A stretch of DNA of 64,000 bases from Acidisarcina polymorpha (lineage in GTDB: Bacteria > Acidobacteriota > Terriglobia > Terriglobales > Acidobacteriaceae), in assembly GCF_003330725.1 (NCBI RefSeq), contig NZ_CP030840.1:3782001-3846000 (forward strand), given 5' to 3'. The position numbers and the translations under genes were made by a program. Shown piece after piece: positions 16,601-25,310 of the stretch (its first letter is position 1; each line of letters opens with the position of its first letter). Under the pieces are notes generated by a model. The model ran no database searches, had not been told where the DNA came from, and saw only the letters and a list, made by a program, of their open reading frames with translations.

Positions 16601-16980
16601 TCGTGAAGAAGAACGGCATCATGATGGTCGACTTCGCCCTCGAAGCCGAGCGCGAACACGGCAAGAACTCCACCGACGCCATCTACGAAGCCTGTCTGCT
16701 GCGTTTTCGTCCGATCATGATGACGACCATGGCCGCGCTGCTCGGTGGCATTCCGCTGGCCTTCGGCAGCGGCATTGGCTCCGAACTTCGCCGTCCGCTG
16801 GGCATCGCCATGGTCGGCGGCCTGCTCCTCAGTCAAGTGCTCACGCTCTACACCACGCCCGTCATCTACATCTTCTTCGATAATCTCGGCAGCCGCTTTT
16901 CGCGCAAACCGAACAAGCCTAACACCGGCAATGAACCGCAGGCTGAATCCGGCGTCGGCCCCCAGCCAGAGGTGGGTTGA
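13627..16980 (+). CDS. RND efflux permease, MdtB-like, with a low-complexity insertion
   Basis: The 1117-residue protein starts at GTG 13627, 4 nt inside the previous gene. It has the RND fold: TM1 ([20 protein letters not shown]), large periplasmic loops, TM4 with the proton-relay pair ([19 protein letters not shown]) and a second half ending [19 protein letters not shown]. It is about 75 residues longer than its partner. The surplus is a Ser/Ala/Thr-rich stretch at about residues 776-850 ([18 protein letters not shown]...), at the periplasmic docking end. MdtB and MdtC form a 2:1 heterotrimer in E. coli, and the same pairing is inferred here. Confidence 0.9.
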   Translation: MSPSRPFILRPVATSLLMAAILLVGIVAYTQLPVSALPEVDYPTIQVLTFYPGASPNVMATTVTAPLERQFGQLQGLSQMTSTSAGGTSVIVLQFSLSLNIDVAEEEVQSAINAAQSYLPSNLPTPPVYSKTNPADAPVLTLAITSQSMPLSQVEDLVDTRLAPKLSQLNGVGLVSISGGQKPAVRIQANPVALSSYGLGLEDLRTALTQTSVNAAKGNFDGPHQDYQINANDQLTTSDDYRNIVVAYRNNAPVMLKDVAVVVDGIENNNLAAWEDETPAVILNIQRQPGANTIAVVRSIKALLPQLETTLPVSIKVTQLTDLTTAIQASVDDVEFELMLTIALVVMVIFLFLRNLYATIIPSVAVPLSLVGTFGAMYALGYSLDNLSLMALTISTGFVVDDAIVMIENIARYLEAGDSPMEAALKGAEQIGFTIVSLTVSLIAVLIPLLFMGDVVGRLFREFAVTLAVTIILSAVVSLTLTPMMASRILKHTPEDQQGRFYQASERVFENMIAFYGRTLKVVLRFQPLTLLVAVATLALTVFLYIIIPKGFFPVQDTGVIQGISQAPETISFKAMAQKQQQLAQIILQDPAVESLSSFIGADGTNTTLNSGRMSINLKPLDQRHISAADVIRRLQKSLPQVQGITLFMQPVQNITVDDRVSRTQYQYTLEDPDQAELNLWTSRFVDKLKQLPEITDVATDQQTGGLTTSLVIDRVTASRLGIAPTTIDNTLYDAFGQRQINTMYTQLNQYHVILETDPHFQSDPDKLHQMYIQANASSGASGAAASSSFASSGSSSAGSNATTTALPYTPAPGTLAPPATALTAGIGTTTTTSTPATTANTTTGSTYNNAVPLSAFTHFKNDTQALSITHQGQFPSVTVSFNLAPNGALGNAITAVEKVQKDLDMPASIQADFQGTAASFRNSLSNEALLVLAALVTVYIVLGVLYESFIHPVTILSTLPSAGVGALLSLMLFGQDLSVVAIIGIILLIGIVKKNGIMMVDFALEAEREHGKNSTDAIYEACLLRFRPIMMTTMAALLGGIPLAFGSGIGSELRRPLGIAMVGGLLLSQVLTLYTTPVIYIFFDNLGSRFSRKPNKPNTGNEPQAESGVGPQPEVG

Positions 16981-19900
16981 TGAACATCTCCCGGCCGTTC
17001 ATTAACCGGCCCGTAGCCACCACATTGTTGACCGCGGCCATCGCCTTAGCCGGAGCGATTGCCTACCGGGTGCTCCCCGTCTCGGCGTTGCCGCAGGTGG
17101 ACTTTCCCACCATCTCCGTTGGAGCTTCACTCCCCGGTGCAAGCGCCGACATCGTCGCCTCTTCGATCGCGACACCTCTCGAGCGGCAGTTTGCTCACAT
17201 TGCCGGCGTCACCGAGATGACTTCCTCCAGTTCGCTCGGCAGCACGTCGGTCACACTGCAATTTGACTTGAGCCGGAATATTGACGGAGCGGCCCGGGAT
17301 GTGGAGGCGGCCATCAATGCCGCCCGCACCTATCTCCCGGCCAACCTGCCCGGCAACCCAACCTACCGCAAGGTCAACCCGGCTGACTCTCCCATTATGG
17401 TCATCGGCTTGACCTCCAACATCTACGAACCCTCCAAGCTCTACGACGTGGCTTCGACCATCGTCCAGCAAAAGCTTTCGCAGATTCAGGGTGTTGGCCA
17501 GGTGAGCGTTGGCGGCGGCGCGCTCCCGTCGGTGCGCGTCGAAGTCAACCCCAACAAGCTCTTCAGCAAGGGACTCACCATGCAGAGCCTGCAGTCCATG
17601 CTGAGCCTGCAAAACGCCGACATGCCGAAGGGGCAGATCTCCGATGGCGTCAAGACCGCCGACATCGTGGCGAATGACCAGATTTCCCATGCCGAGGAGT
17701 ACCGTCCGCTCATTGTCGGCTACCATCACGGCCAAGCGGTGCGCCTGGCGGATGTCGCCGACGTCGAAGATGCTACTTCCAATGTCCGCTCCGCGGGCTA
17801 CTTCGATGGCAAGCCCGGAACGCTGCTGATTGTCTTCCGCCAGCCAGGCGCCAATATTATCGACACTGTCGACAATATTCGGGCTGCGCTCCCGTCGATC
17901 AAGGCGTCTATCCCGCAAGGCATCGAGACCACGATTGCCATCGATCGGACCACGACGATCCGCGCCTCAGTCAATGATGTCGAGCGTACCCTTATCATCT
18001 CCATCGTCCTCGTGGTCTTCGTCGTCTTCATCTTCCTGCGCAATGGCCGCGCCACCTTTATCCCCGGCGTAGCCGTTCCGGTGTCGCTGATAGGCACCTT
18101 TGCGGTGATGTACCTGCTGGACTTCAGCCTCGACAATCTGTCGCTGATGGCGCTCACGATCTCAACTGGGTTCGTCGTCGATGACGCCATTGTCGTCATG
18201 GAGAATATCTCCCGCCACATCGAAGACGGCATAGCCCCGATGGCCGCCGCTCTTCAGGGCGCGAAGGAGATCGGCTTTACTGTTTTTTCGATCAGCATGT
18301 CGCTGATCGCGGTCTTCATTCCCATCCTTGCCATGGGTGGCATTGTCGGTCGTCTCTTCCGCGAATTCGCCATCACTCTGTCCACCGCCATCCTGGTTTC
18401 CATGGTGATCTCGCTCACCACCACGCCGATGATGTGCGCTTACATTCTGAAAGACCAGAAACACGCGAAACATGGCAGCGCCTACCGCGCCAGCGAGCGC
18501 TTCTTCGACTGGATCTTGTCCCTCTACAAGCGCTCGCTCAGCTGGGTGATTGAAAACCCCGGTCCCACCCTCACCGTGCTGCTGCTCACCATCGGCCTCA
18601 ACGTCGCGCTCATTGCCAAAATCCCGAAGGGTTTTTTCCCGCAGCAGGATACAGGCGTAGTGTTTGGCGGTGTGCAAGGCCCGCAGGACGCATCCTTTGC
18701 GGTGATGAATAACTCCGTCCTTCAGCTCGTGAACGTCATCAAGGCTGATCCGGCGACCAATCATATTGTCGCCTTCACCGGCGGCCAGGGAGCGACCAAT
18801 GGCGGCTTCATGTTCATGTCGCTCAAGCCGCTCGACCAGCGCGACGTGACCGCGGAAGGCTTCCTCAATCGCGTCCGGCCTAAGATGAACCGGCTTCCGG
18901 TAGCTTCGGCCTTTCTCCAGGCCGCTCAGGACATTCGCATCGGCGGACGCAACGCCAACGCTCTTTATCAATACACGATCCAGTCCGATACTACTCAGGA
19001 CCTCGCCAAGTGGGGGCCGATTCTACTCAATCAGATGAAACGGCTGCCCGGATTCCAGGACGTCAACTCGGACCAGCAAAATGGCGGATTGACCGAGAAC
19101 CTTACCTACGACCGCGTTACTGCAGGCCGTTTAGGCATTACCGCACAAGCGCTCGACAGCTCTCTCTACAGCGCCTTCGGCCAATCCCAGGTCTCGCTGA
19201 TCTACACCCAGCTCAACCAGTACTATGTGGTGCTGGAGGTCGCACCACCTTACTGGCAAGACCCATCGGCGCTCAACAACATCTATATGAACACTTCCTC
19301 TCACGGAGTGATACCGATCCGCGCCGTCACCACAGCTGAACCCACGACCACTCCGCTAACCGTGAATCACACCGGCCTCTTTCCCTCCGTGACCGTGGCC
19401 TTTAATCTAGCGCCGGGCATGTCGCTCAGCGACGCTACCAGGGAGATCGATGAGCTTAAGCAGAGGCTCGGCACTCCGAATACGGTCCGCGGCTTCTTCG
19501 CCGGCACCTTACAGGCGTTTCAAGACTCGCTCAGCACCGAACCCTACCTGATCCTGACCGCCGTGCTCGCGGTCTACATCGTCCTTGGCATTCTGTATGA
19601 AAGTCTGGTGCACCCGCTCACCATTCTCTCGACCCTGCCTTCCGCAAGCGTTGGCGCAATCTTCGCTCTCTTGCTGTTCAAGATCGACTTGAACGTAATC
19701 TCGATCATCGGCATCATCCTGCTGATCGGCATCGTCAAAAAGAATGCAATCATGATGATCGACTTCGCACTGGTGGCCGAACGTGAACACGGCAAAAACA
19801 CTGCGGACGCCATCTTCGAGGCCTGCATGCTGCGCTTTCGCCCCATTCTCATGACCACCATGGCGGCCCTCTTCGGGGCACTGCCGCTGGCCTTCGGCAC

Positions 19901-20099
19901 CGGCACCGGGTCGGAGTTGCGCCGTCCGCTCGGCATCACCATCGTCGGCGGCCTTATCGTCAGCCAGATGCTGACCCTTTACACCACGCCGGTCGTTTAC
20001 CTCTTCCTCGATGGACTGCGGCTGCGCGTCCAAGGCAAGCCGCGCGGCGAATTCCATCGGCCGCCCGACCTGCAGACTACTGGAAATGCGTCAAGCTAG
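16980..20099 (+). CDS. RND efflux permease, MdtC-like
   Basis: The ATG at 16980-16982 overlaps the previous stop by one base (TGATG), giving 1039 residues, a normal RND length. Motifs match the upstream paralogue: [19 protein letters not shown] in TM4 and IGIVKKNAIMMIDFALVAE in the second half. At the position of the partner's insertion this protein has only a short loop (NTSSHGVIPIRAVTTAEPTT). It is a proton-driven drug/bile/amphiphile exporter subunit in the inner membrane, expected to assemble with the neighbouring permease. Confidence 0.9.
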   Translation: MNISRPFINRPVATTLLTAAIALAGAIAYRVLPVSALPQVDFPTISVGASLPGASADIVASSIATPLERQFAHIAGVTEMTSSSSLGSTSVTLQFDLSRNIDGAARDVEAAINAARTYLPANLPGNPTYRKVNPADSPIMVIGLTSNIYEPSKLYDVASTIVQQKLSQIQGVGQVSVGGGALPSVRVEVNPNKLFSKGLTMQSLQSMLSLQNADMPKGQISDGVKTADIVANDQISHAEEYRPLIVGYHHGQAVRLADVADVEDATSNVRSAGYFDGKPGTLLIVFRQPGANIIDTVDNIRAALPSIKASIPQGIETTIAIDRTTTIRASVNDVERTLIISIVLVVFVVFIFLRNGRATFIPGVAVPVSLIGTFAVMYLLDFSLDNLSLMALTISTGFVVDDAIVVMENISRHIEDGIAPMAAALQGAKEIGFTVFSISMSLIAVFIPILAMGGIVGRLFREFAITLSTAILVSMVISLTTTPMMCAYILKDQKHAKHGSAYRASERFFDWILSLYKRSLSWVIENPGPTLTVLLLTIGLNVALIAKIPKGFFPQQDTGVVFGGVQGPQDASFAVMNNSVLQLVNVIKADPATNHIVAFTGGQGATNGGFMFMSLKPLDQRDVTAEGFLNRVRPKMNRLPVASAFLQAAQDIRIGGRNANALYQYTIQSDTTQDLAKWGPILLNQMKRLPGFQDVNSDQQNGGLTENLTYDRVTAGRLGITAQALDSSLYSAFGQSQVSLIYTQLNQYYVVLEVAPPYWQDPSALNNIYMNTSSHGVIPIRAVTTAEPTTTPLTVNHTGLFPSVTVAFNLAPGMSLSDATREIDELKQRLGTPNTVRGFFAGTLQAFQDSLSTEPYLILTAVLAVYIVLGILYESLVHPLTILSTLPSASVGAIFALLLFKIDLNVISIIGIILLIGIVKKNAIMMIDFALVAEREHGKNTADAIFEACMLRFRPILMTTMAALFGALPLAFGTGTGSELRRPLGITIVGGLIVSQMLTLYTTPVVYLFLDGLRLRVQGKPRGEFHRPPDLQTTGNASS

Positions 20100-20112
20100 A
20101 ACGGACAATGCC

Positions 20113-21723
20113 ATGCAGAAACACGCCATTGAATCTCGCGCCCTACCTCTTCTCCAATCGGTCCGCGCAGCCACGCCTCCCGCTCTGGCGCTGCTCTCTG
20201 CGACAGTTCTGTCGTTGCTCTCCGGATGCCTGCCGGGTCCGAAGTACCACCAGCCCGCCGCCCTCGCCACCCCGCCGCCGCCAGCCTACAAAGAGGCCGC
20301 TCCCCCACCTCCGTCACCCGCTGCTGTCGCCACTGGCGCCGCCCCTCCTCCCGCTGCGGACCTGAAAGAGTGGAGCCCCGCCAGTCCTCAAGACGCCATG
20401 CTTCGTGGCAAATGGTGGGAGATTTATAACGACCCTGAATTGAACGCCCTTGAAGAGCAGCTCAATATAGACAACCAGAACATCAAGCTGTTCTTCCAGA
20501 ACTTGATGGTCGCCCGCGCCCTGGTGCGCGAGGCTCGCTCGGAGTACTACCCGACCGTCACGGCCAGCCCGTCCTGGAGCCGTTCGCGCTCCTCTTCCAA
20601 CCTCGGCAACTCATCCGCCTCCTTCAACAGCGGTCAGCAAGCGAACCTCATCTCCTTGCCGCTTGGCGTCTCCTGGGAACCGGACCTCTTTGGACGCATC
20701 CGCAACACCGTTCATGAAGAGCAGTACGCCGCCCAGGTCAGCGCCGCCGACCTGGAAAACGAGCGTCTCTCCGAACAATCCAGTCTTGCTCAGTTCTTCT
20801 TTGAGATTCGCGGGCAAGATGCTCTACAAAAAGTGCTTAACGATACCGTCGAAGCCGACAAGAAGGCGCTGGCTTTGACCCAGGCTCTATACGAGACCGG
20901 AGTCGATAACCAGATCTCCGTTGTCGAGGCCCAATCGACGTTACAAAGTGCGCAAGCCGCCGCCACTAATGTCGGCCTGCTCCGCGCGCAGTATGAACAT
21001 GCCATTGCCACTCTGATCGGCCAATCCGCGTCGAATTTCTCGATCCCGGTCAAGCCGATGACGACCGCTCCGCCACCCATCCCGATCGGGATTCCGTCGC
21101 AGTTGCTCGAGCGCCGTCCAGACATAGCCGGCGCAGAACGCAGCATGGCCTCAGCGAACGCGGCGATCGGAGTCGCCTATTCGGCATTCTTCCCCACCGT
21201 CACCCTCGGCGCTAGCGGCGGCTTCGAAAGCGCTACCTGGAAGCACCTCTTCGACATCCCCAGCCGCGTCTGGTCGATCGGACCCTCGATCTCTCAGCCT
21301 ATCTTCAATGCCGGACTGACCGCCGGCCTCAGCCAGTTCGTCTCCACTTATAACGCTGATGTCGCGACCTACAGGCAGACCGTGCTCTCTGCCTTCCAGC
21401 AAGTCGAGGACTTCCTCGTCGCCGTCAAGGTCTACTCGCGTCAAATCCAACAGCAGCAGGAAGCGGTCGCCTCTGCGCAGAAGGCCCTCGACCTGGAGCT
21501 GGGACGCTATCAAACCGGCATCGACCCCTACATTGACGTGGTGACTCTGCAGACAACTTTGCTGGGCGATCAGCAGGCGCTCACCACGTTGCAGGTAGAG
21601 CAGATGGCCTCGTCCGTCACGCTCATCCAGGCCCTCGGCGGAGGCTGGGACCGCACCCAGTTAGCCACCCCCCAGCAAGTCACCCAAAGACCACCTAAAG
21701 CTGACGCAGCAATGGTCCACTAA
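20113..21723 (+). CDS. Outer-membrane efflux lipoprotein (NodT/OprM family)
   Basis: The frame is open upstream into the preceding permease, but the ATG at 20113-20115 gives a proper lipoprotein start: a hydrophobic stretch followed by the lipobox LLSGCLPGP. The mature protein begins with a Pro/Ala-rich segment (AALATPPPPAYKEAAPPPPS), then WWEIYNDPELNALEEQL and two repeated OEP domains with long coiled helices. It forms the trimeric outer-membrane channel for the pump encoded just upstream (13-nt gap), completing a tripartite system. Confidence 0.9.
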   Translation: MQKHAIESRALPLLQSVRAATPPALALLSATVLSLLSGCLPGPKYHQPAALATPPPPAYKEAAPPPPSPAAVATGAAPPPAADLKEWSPASPQDAMLRGKWWEIYNDPELNALEEQLNIDNQNIKLFFQNLMVARALVREARSEYYPTVTASPSWSRSRSSSNLGNSSASFNSGQQANLISLPLGVSWEPDLFGRIRNTVHEEQYAAQVSAADLENERLSEQSSLAQFFFEIRGQDALQKVLNDTVEADKKALALTQALYETGVDNQISVVEAQSTLQSAQAAATNVGLLRAQYEHAIATLIGQSASNFSIPVKPMTTAPPPIPIGIPSQLLERRPDIAGAERSMASANAAIGVAYSAFFPTVTLGASGGFESATWKHLFDIPSRVWSIGPSISQPIFNAGLTAGLSQFVSTYNADVATYRQTVLSAFQQVEDFLVAVKVYSRQIQQQQEAVASAQKALDLELGRYQTGIDPYIDVVTLQTTLLGDQQALTTLQVEQMASSVTLIQALGGGWDRTQLATPQQVTQRPPKADAAMVH

Positions 21724-21813
21724 GCCGCGAATTGAATGGATTACTAGGCCGAATGCGGGTGCTGCCGGTCAGGTCAGCCTCAGGCCCGGAAGGTGGCGCC
21801 TCAGGCTTCGGCC

Positions 21814-22197
21814 TCAGCTCTTATGAGCGACCTCGAACGAGTATTCGTCCGGATCGAATAGATCGGCGGCGTAGTATCCCGGATAGTATTCGACCCGCGC
21901 TCGCGGTGAGATATTGTCCTTCGCGCCGGCGGCGATCGCAGCCTTGTAGAACTCATCGACTTGTTCATTGCTTTGAGCCTTGAAGCCCCAGTGAATCGAC
22001 GCCGGAACGGGTTTCCCCTGCTTGAGCCAGAAGCACGCTCGCTTCCCGTCGCCAAATCCCCACAGGTCAGGATGACCCTCTTGTCCCCCTGTAGGGGAGG
22101 AAGAACTTGATATCCAGAGGCTTCAAGGCTGCCTCATAGAACGTCAACGAGCGCTCGACGTCGCCGACGTAAGAATGATGTGATCAAGCACAGCCAT
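21814..22197 (-). pseudogene. Broken VOC-family gene (two frameshifts)
   Basis: On the minus strand an ATG at 22195-22197 starts MAVLDHIIL, after which the frame must shift near 22168 to give ERSLTFYEAALKPLDI. It must shift again near 22090 to give HPDLWGFGDGKRACFWLKQG, and it ends with YAADLFDPDEYSFEVAHKS and a stop at 21814. The restored protein of about 125 residues is a typical VOC/glyoxalase-like protein. Both shifts lie in short repeats or homopolymers (a run of five G's at the second), so sequencing error is also possible. Confidence 0.7.
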
Positions 22198-22577
22198 CTC
22201 CTTCACTGAGAAGCGCGTTTGTATCTCCAAGATGCGTCAACTTGCACCTTGGATGGCGGTGGTTGTGGAGGTCTCAGAAATCGCGTCAGCAGGGAGTTAT
22301 CTCTAGCGTTCCGCTAAAGACCGGAAAATTCTTGGAAGTACGACTGACTTTGTCGTATATTGAATTTGCTGAGTTTAAAGAAGAATCAGCAAGCTTTCGA
22401 CCGGATTTAAGAACCAGATCCCCGCGGCATACTCTTGGCGGAGTCCGCGAGGATCTGGAAACCACAGCCGAATAGACTGCGGGCTTCCTTCACTATAGGG
22501 CGGCTGCCCGCAAAGTTTCAACTGTCATCGTGGCCAACGTGTCATTTCCTTAGGCCTGAAGACAAGACCTGTACTTT
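22198..22577. other. Intergenic region upstream of the multicopper oxidase
   Basis: About 380 bp lie between the VOC remnant and the oxidase. The region around 22330-22400 is AT-richer (TTTGTCGTATATTGAATTTGC) and is the most promoter-like stretch, but no clear boxes or copper-responsive palindrome were recognised. Confidence 0.45.
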
Positions 22578-22592
22578 GTGAGGCTCGCAGCA

Positions 22593-25181
22593 ATGAATCG
22601 TAAGACCCTGCACCCATCGGCAGGCGGTCGTACCCGTCTGCGTTTCGGAGCGCTCTACGCAGTTCTGACCTACTTGTTCATCCTGAATGCGGAAACTCTC
22701 CCGGCCAACGCTCAACGCGCCTATCCAGGCCGTGGTGCGATCTCCGCCCAAGATATCGCCCAGTACCGGGCCCAGCACTCGGCCAGAATGGCCGCGTCTG
22801 CCGATGCCGATCAGGTCTGCGCTCGCTCCGCAACTGGGGCCGTCGTTCCGGCGCCCTCTGAGTTGAAGAGTCAGAACGGAGTTCTTGAAGTCACCTTCAA
22901 GTTCCTCACCGCCACCGACGCTCAGGGACTGGTCCGCTACTGCTATGTGACCGACACCGGCCTCCAGTCGCCGACTCTTCGCGTCAATCCTGGCGATACG
23001 CTCATCATCCATTTCCAGAACGATCTGCCCGCCGCCGCTGCCTCCAGTGCGAAGGACAACATGGCCGGCATGAACATGACGCTCGCCGCCGATGCTTCCA
23101 GCGCCAACGCGGCCTGCAACGGCGTCATGTCTGCCTCCGCCAGTAACATCCACTTCCACGGAATGAACGTTCCCCCGGTCTGCGGGCAGGATGAAGTCGT
23201 GCATACCCTGGTTGCGCCCGGACAAAGCTTCGACTACAAAGTACAAATTCCCGCCAACGAACCGCCCGGCCTCTACTGGTATCATCCCCACCCGCATGGG
23301 ATTTCTGAAGGCCAGGTGCAAGGCGGCGCCACGGGCGCCTTGATCGTCGAAGGCCTGCAAAGTGTCGATCCCGCCTTGGCCGGCCTGACCGAACGCACCT
23401 TCGTTCTCCGCGACCAGCTGCTAACCGCCTCTGAAGCCAACGACGCCAACATCCCTGCATGGGACGTCTCGATCAACTACGTGCCTGTAACCTATCCCGC
23501 TTATACTCCCGCGGTGATTGCGACCAATCCTGGCCAGCAGGAGTTGTGGCGCGTCGCCAACACCGCCGCCGACACCATCATGAAGCTCGAATACCTCGTC
23601 AATGGGACCGCTCAGACCATGCAGGTGGTGGCCATCGATGGCTACCCCATCGCCGCCGGCAGCAGCGGTCAAGCCTCCGTGGGCGAAACGAGCATCTTGC
23701 TGCCGCCCGGCTCGCGCGCCGAGTTCGTTGTCACCACCCCCAACATCGGAGATCAGGCCCAGCTCGTCACCCAATATTGGAATACCGGTCCGGATGGCGA
23801 TTTCGATCCGACTCGAACGCTGGCCACCATCGTCAGTCAAAACGGCGCCGAGCCAGCTTCAGCGGCAGCAACCAAGTCGTCAGCCCAGACCAGCCCTCTC
23901 AAGATCACGCCACGGAAAGTGAAGCGCTTCGCCGCCCTCGCCCAAGCGACGCCCGTAGCGCAGCGCAACCTCTACTTCTCTGAAGTCCTTCAAAATCCTA
24001 CCGACCCCAACAGCCCCACGACCTTCTTCATCACCGAACAAGGGCAAGCCCCCGCCGCCTTCACCATGGACCAGGCCCCCAACATTGTCGTCCATGCCGG
24101 TACCGTCGAAGACTGGGTCATCGAGAACCACGCCACCGAAGACCACATCTTCCACATCCACCAGATTCACTTCCAGGTCCTCGAAGCCAATGGCGTCGCC
24201 ATCAACGACCCCGCCGTCCGCGATACCGTCGACCTGCCTTATTGGACCGGCACCGGCCCCTATCCCAGCGTGAAGCTCCGCATGGACTTCCGCGACACCA
24301 ACATCATCGGCACCTTCGTCTATCACTGCCATATCCTGCAGCACGAAGATTCCGGCATGATGGCCGAAATTCAAGTGCTCCCCGCTGGCTCGGCTTCGCT
24401 GACCACGGCTGCCGCCTCCGCCACCAGCCTGACTCCTAACGGGAACATCACCCTTACCGCCAATGTCGTCGACGCCGCCACCGGCAACCCCACCCCAACC
24501 GGGCTGGTGCAATTTCAATTGAATGGCGTCAACGTCGGCGCTCCCACCGCGCTCGCCGCTGGACAAGCCACCTTGACCACCACCCTTAATGGAGACGCAG
24601 GCGCCGGAAACCTCACGGCCTTCTACCAAGGGGATTCGACCTACACTGAATCTCAATCCGCCGCCATTCCCATCACCTTGTCCGCCTTCGCTCTATCTTC
24701 TTCCGGAACCACCGCCACAGTCGGCTCCGCGGCCATCGCTACCGTCGCCGTCAATGTCGCCAACAACTACACCAGTCCGATTGCTTTGACCTGCGCCATG
24801 CCCAGCACCCTCACCGAATCCGCCTGCTTCGTGAACCCAACTTCGGCTACCGGCACCGGTAAGGTCTCGCTCACCGTCAACACTACCCCGTCCCATCCGC
24901 TCAGCAGCCGCAACTCCGCTCCCGGCTGGTTCGCCGCCAGTGGAGGCCTCAGCCTCGCCGGCCTGCTCTTCTTGTTTCTGCCGAGACGCCGTTGGCGCGG
25001 TATCGCCCTGCTTGGTATTGCTTTTCTCGCCGCTACCTTCAGTGTCCTCGGCTGCGGAGGCGCAGCCAAGATCGATCCCGGGACCGCCAAAGGAAGCTAC
25101 ACCGTTGTGGTGACCGGGACCGCCGGCAGCGGGGCCGCCCAATACCAGACCGGCGTGGATGTGCCGATCAATATTCAATAG
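22593..25181 (+). CDS. Secreted multicopper oxidase with Ig-like repeats and a C-terminal membrane anchor
   Basis: The ATG at 22593 is preferred over an in-frame GTG at 22578; it is followed by a signal peptide ending ETLPANAQ. The cupredoxin domains carry the copper ligands: NIHFHGMNVPP and YWYHPHPHG in the first, and HIFHIHQIHFQV and YHCHILQHEDSGMM in the last, so T1 and T2/T3 sites look intact. After about residue 610 come Ig-like repeats (GLVQFQLNGVNVGAPTALAA), then a hydrophobic segment with a PRRRWRG stop and a second one ending LGCGG. It probably oxidises metals or phenolics outside the inner membrane. The 862-residue length is well above a plain laccase or CueO. Confidence 0.88.
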   Translation: MNRKTLHPSAGGRTRLRFGALYAVLTYLFILNAETLPANAQRAYPGRGAISAQDIAQYRAQHSARMAASADADQVCARSATGAVVPAPSELKSQNGVLEVTFKFLTATDAQGLVRYCYVTDTGLQSPTLRVNPGDTLIIHFQNDLPAAAASSAKDNMAGMNMTLAADASSANAACNGVMSASASNIHFHGMNVPPVCGQDEVVHTLVAPGQSFDYKVQIPANEPPGLYWYHPHPHGISEGQVQGGATGALIVEGLQSVDPALAGLTERTFVLRDQLLTASEANDANIPAWDVSINYVPVTYPAYTPAVIATNPGQQELWRVANTAADTIMKLEYLVNGTAQTMQVVAIDGYPIAAGSSGQASVGETSILLPPGSRAEFVVTTPNIGDQAQLVTQYWNTGPDGDFDPTRTLATIVSQNGAEPASAAATKSSAQTSPLKITPRKVKRFAALAQATPVAQRNLYFSEVLQNPTDPNSPTTFFITEQGQAPAAFTMDQAPNIVVHAGTVEDWVIENHATEDHIFHIHQIHFQVLEANGVAINDPAVRDTVDLPYWTGTGPYPSVKLRMDFRDTNIIGTFVYHCHILQHEDSGMMAEIQVLPAGSASLTTAAASATSLTPNGNITLTANVVDAATGNPTPTGLVQFQLNGVNVGAPTALAAGQATLTTTLNGDAGAGNLTAFYQGDSTYTESQSAAIPITLSAFALSSSGTTATVGSAAIATVAVNVANNYTSPIALTCAMPSTLTESACFVNPTSATGTGKVSLTVNTTPSHPLSSRNSAPGWFAASGGLSLAGLLFLFLPRRRWRGIALLGIAFLAATFSVLGCGGAAKIDPGTAKGSYTVVVTGTAGSGAAQYQTGVDVPINIQ

Positions 25182-25227
25182 GACCCGGCATCGCCATAAC
25201 TCAGCGCATAAGTCGGTAACTTCCCGG

Positions 25228-25283
25228 GACTAAGTACCCGAGACTAAGTACCCAGGGCTAAGTACCCGAGACTAAGAACCAGA
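25228..25283 (+). repeat. 14-bp tandem repeat, four units
   Basis: The unit GACTAAGTACCCGA occurs four times head to tail with few differences (the third unit begins GGC, the last has AAGAACC). It fills the gap between the oxidase stop and the receptor's Shine-Dalgarno. Possible roles: slipped-strand length variation, a binding array, or nothing. Confidence 0.85.
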
Positions 25284-25310
25284 TAGAAGCGATAAGATCA
25301 GGAGAAAGAA

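Noticed and set aside
25228-25283. CRISPR array
   Set aside because: Units are 14 bp and contiguous, with no spacers; the arrays at 41520 and 51023 are also spacer-free and there are no cas genes.
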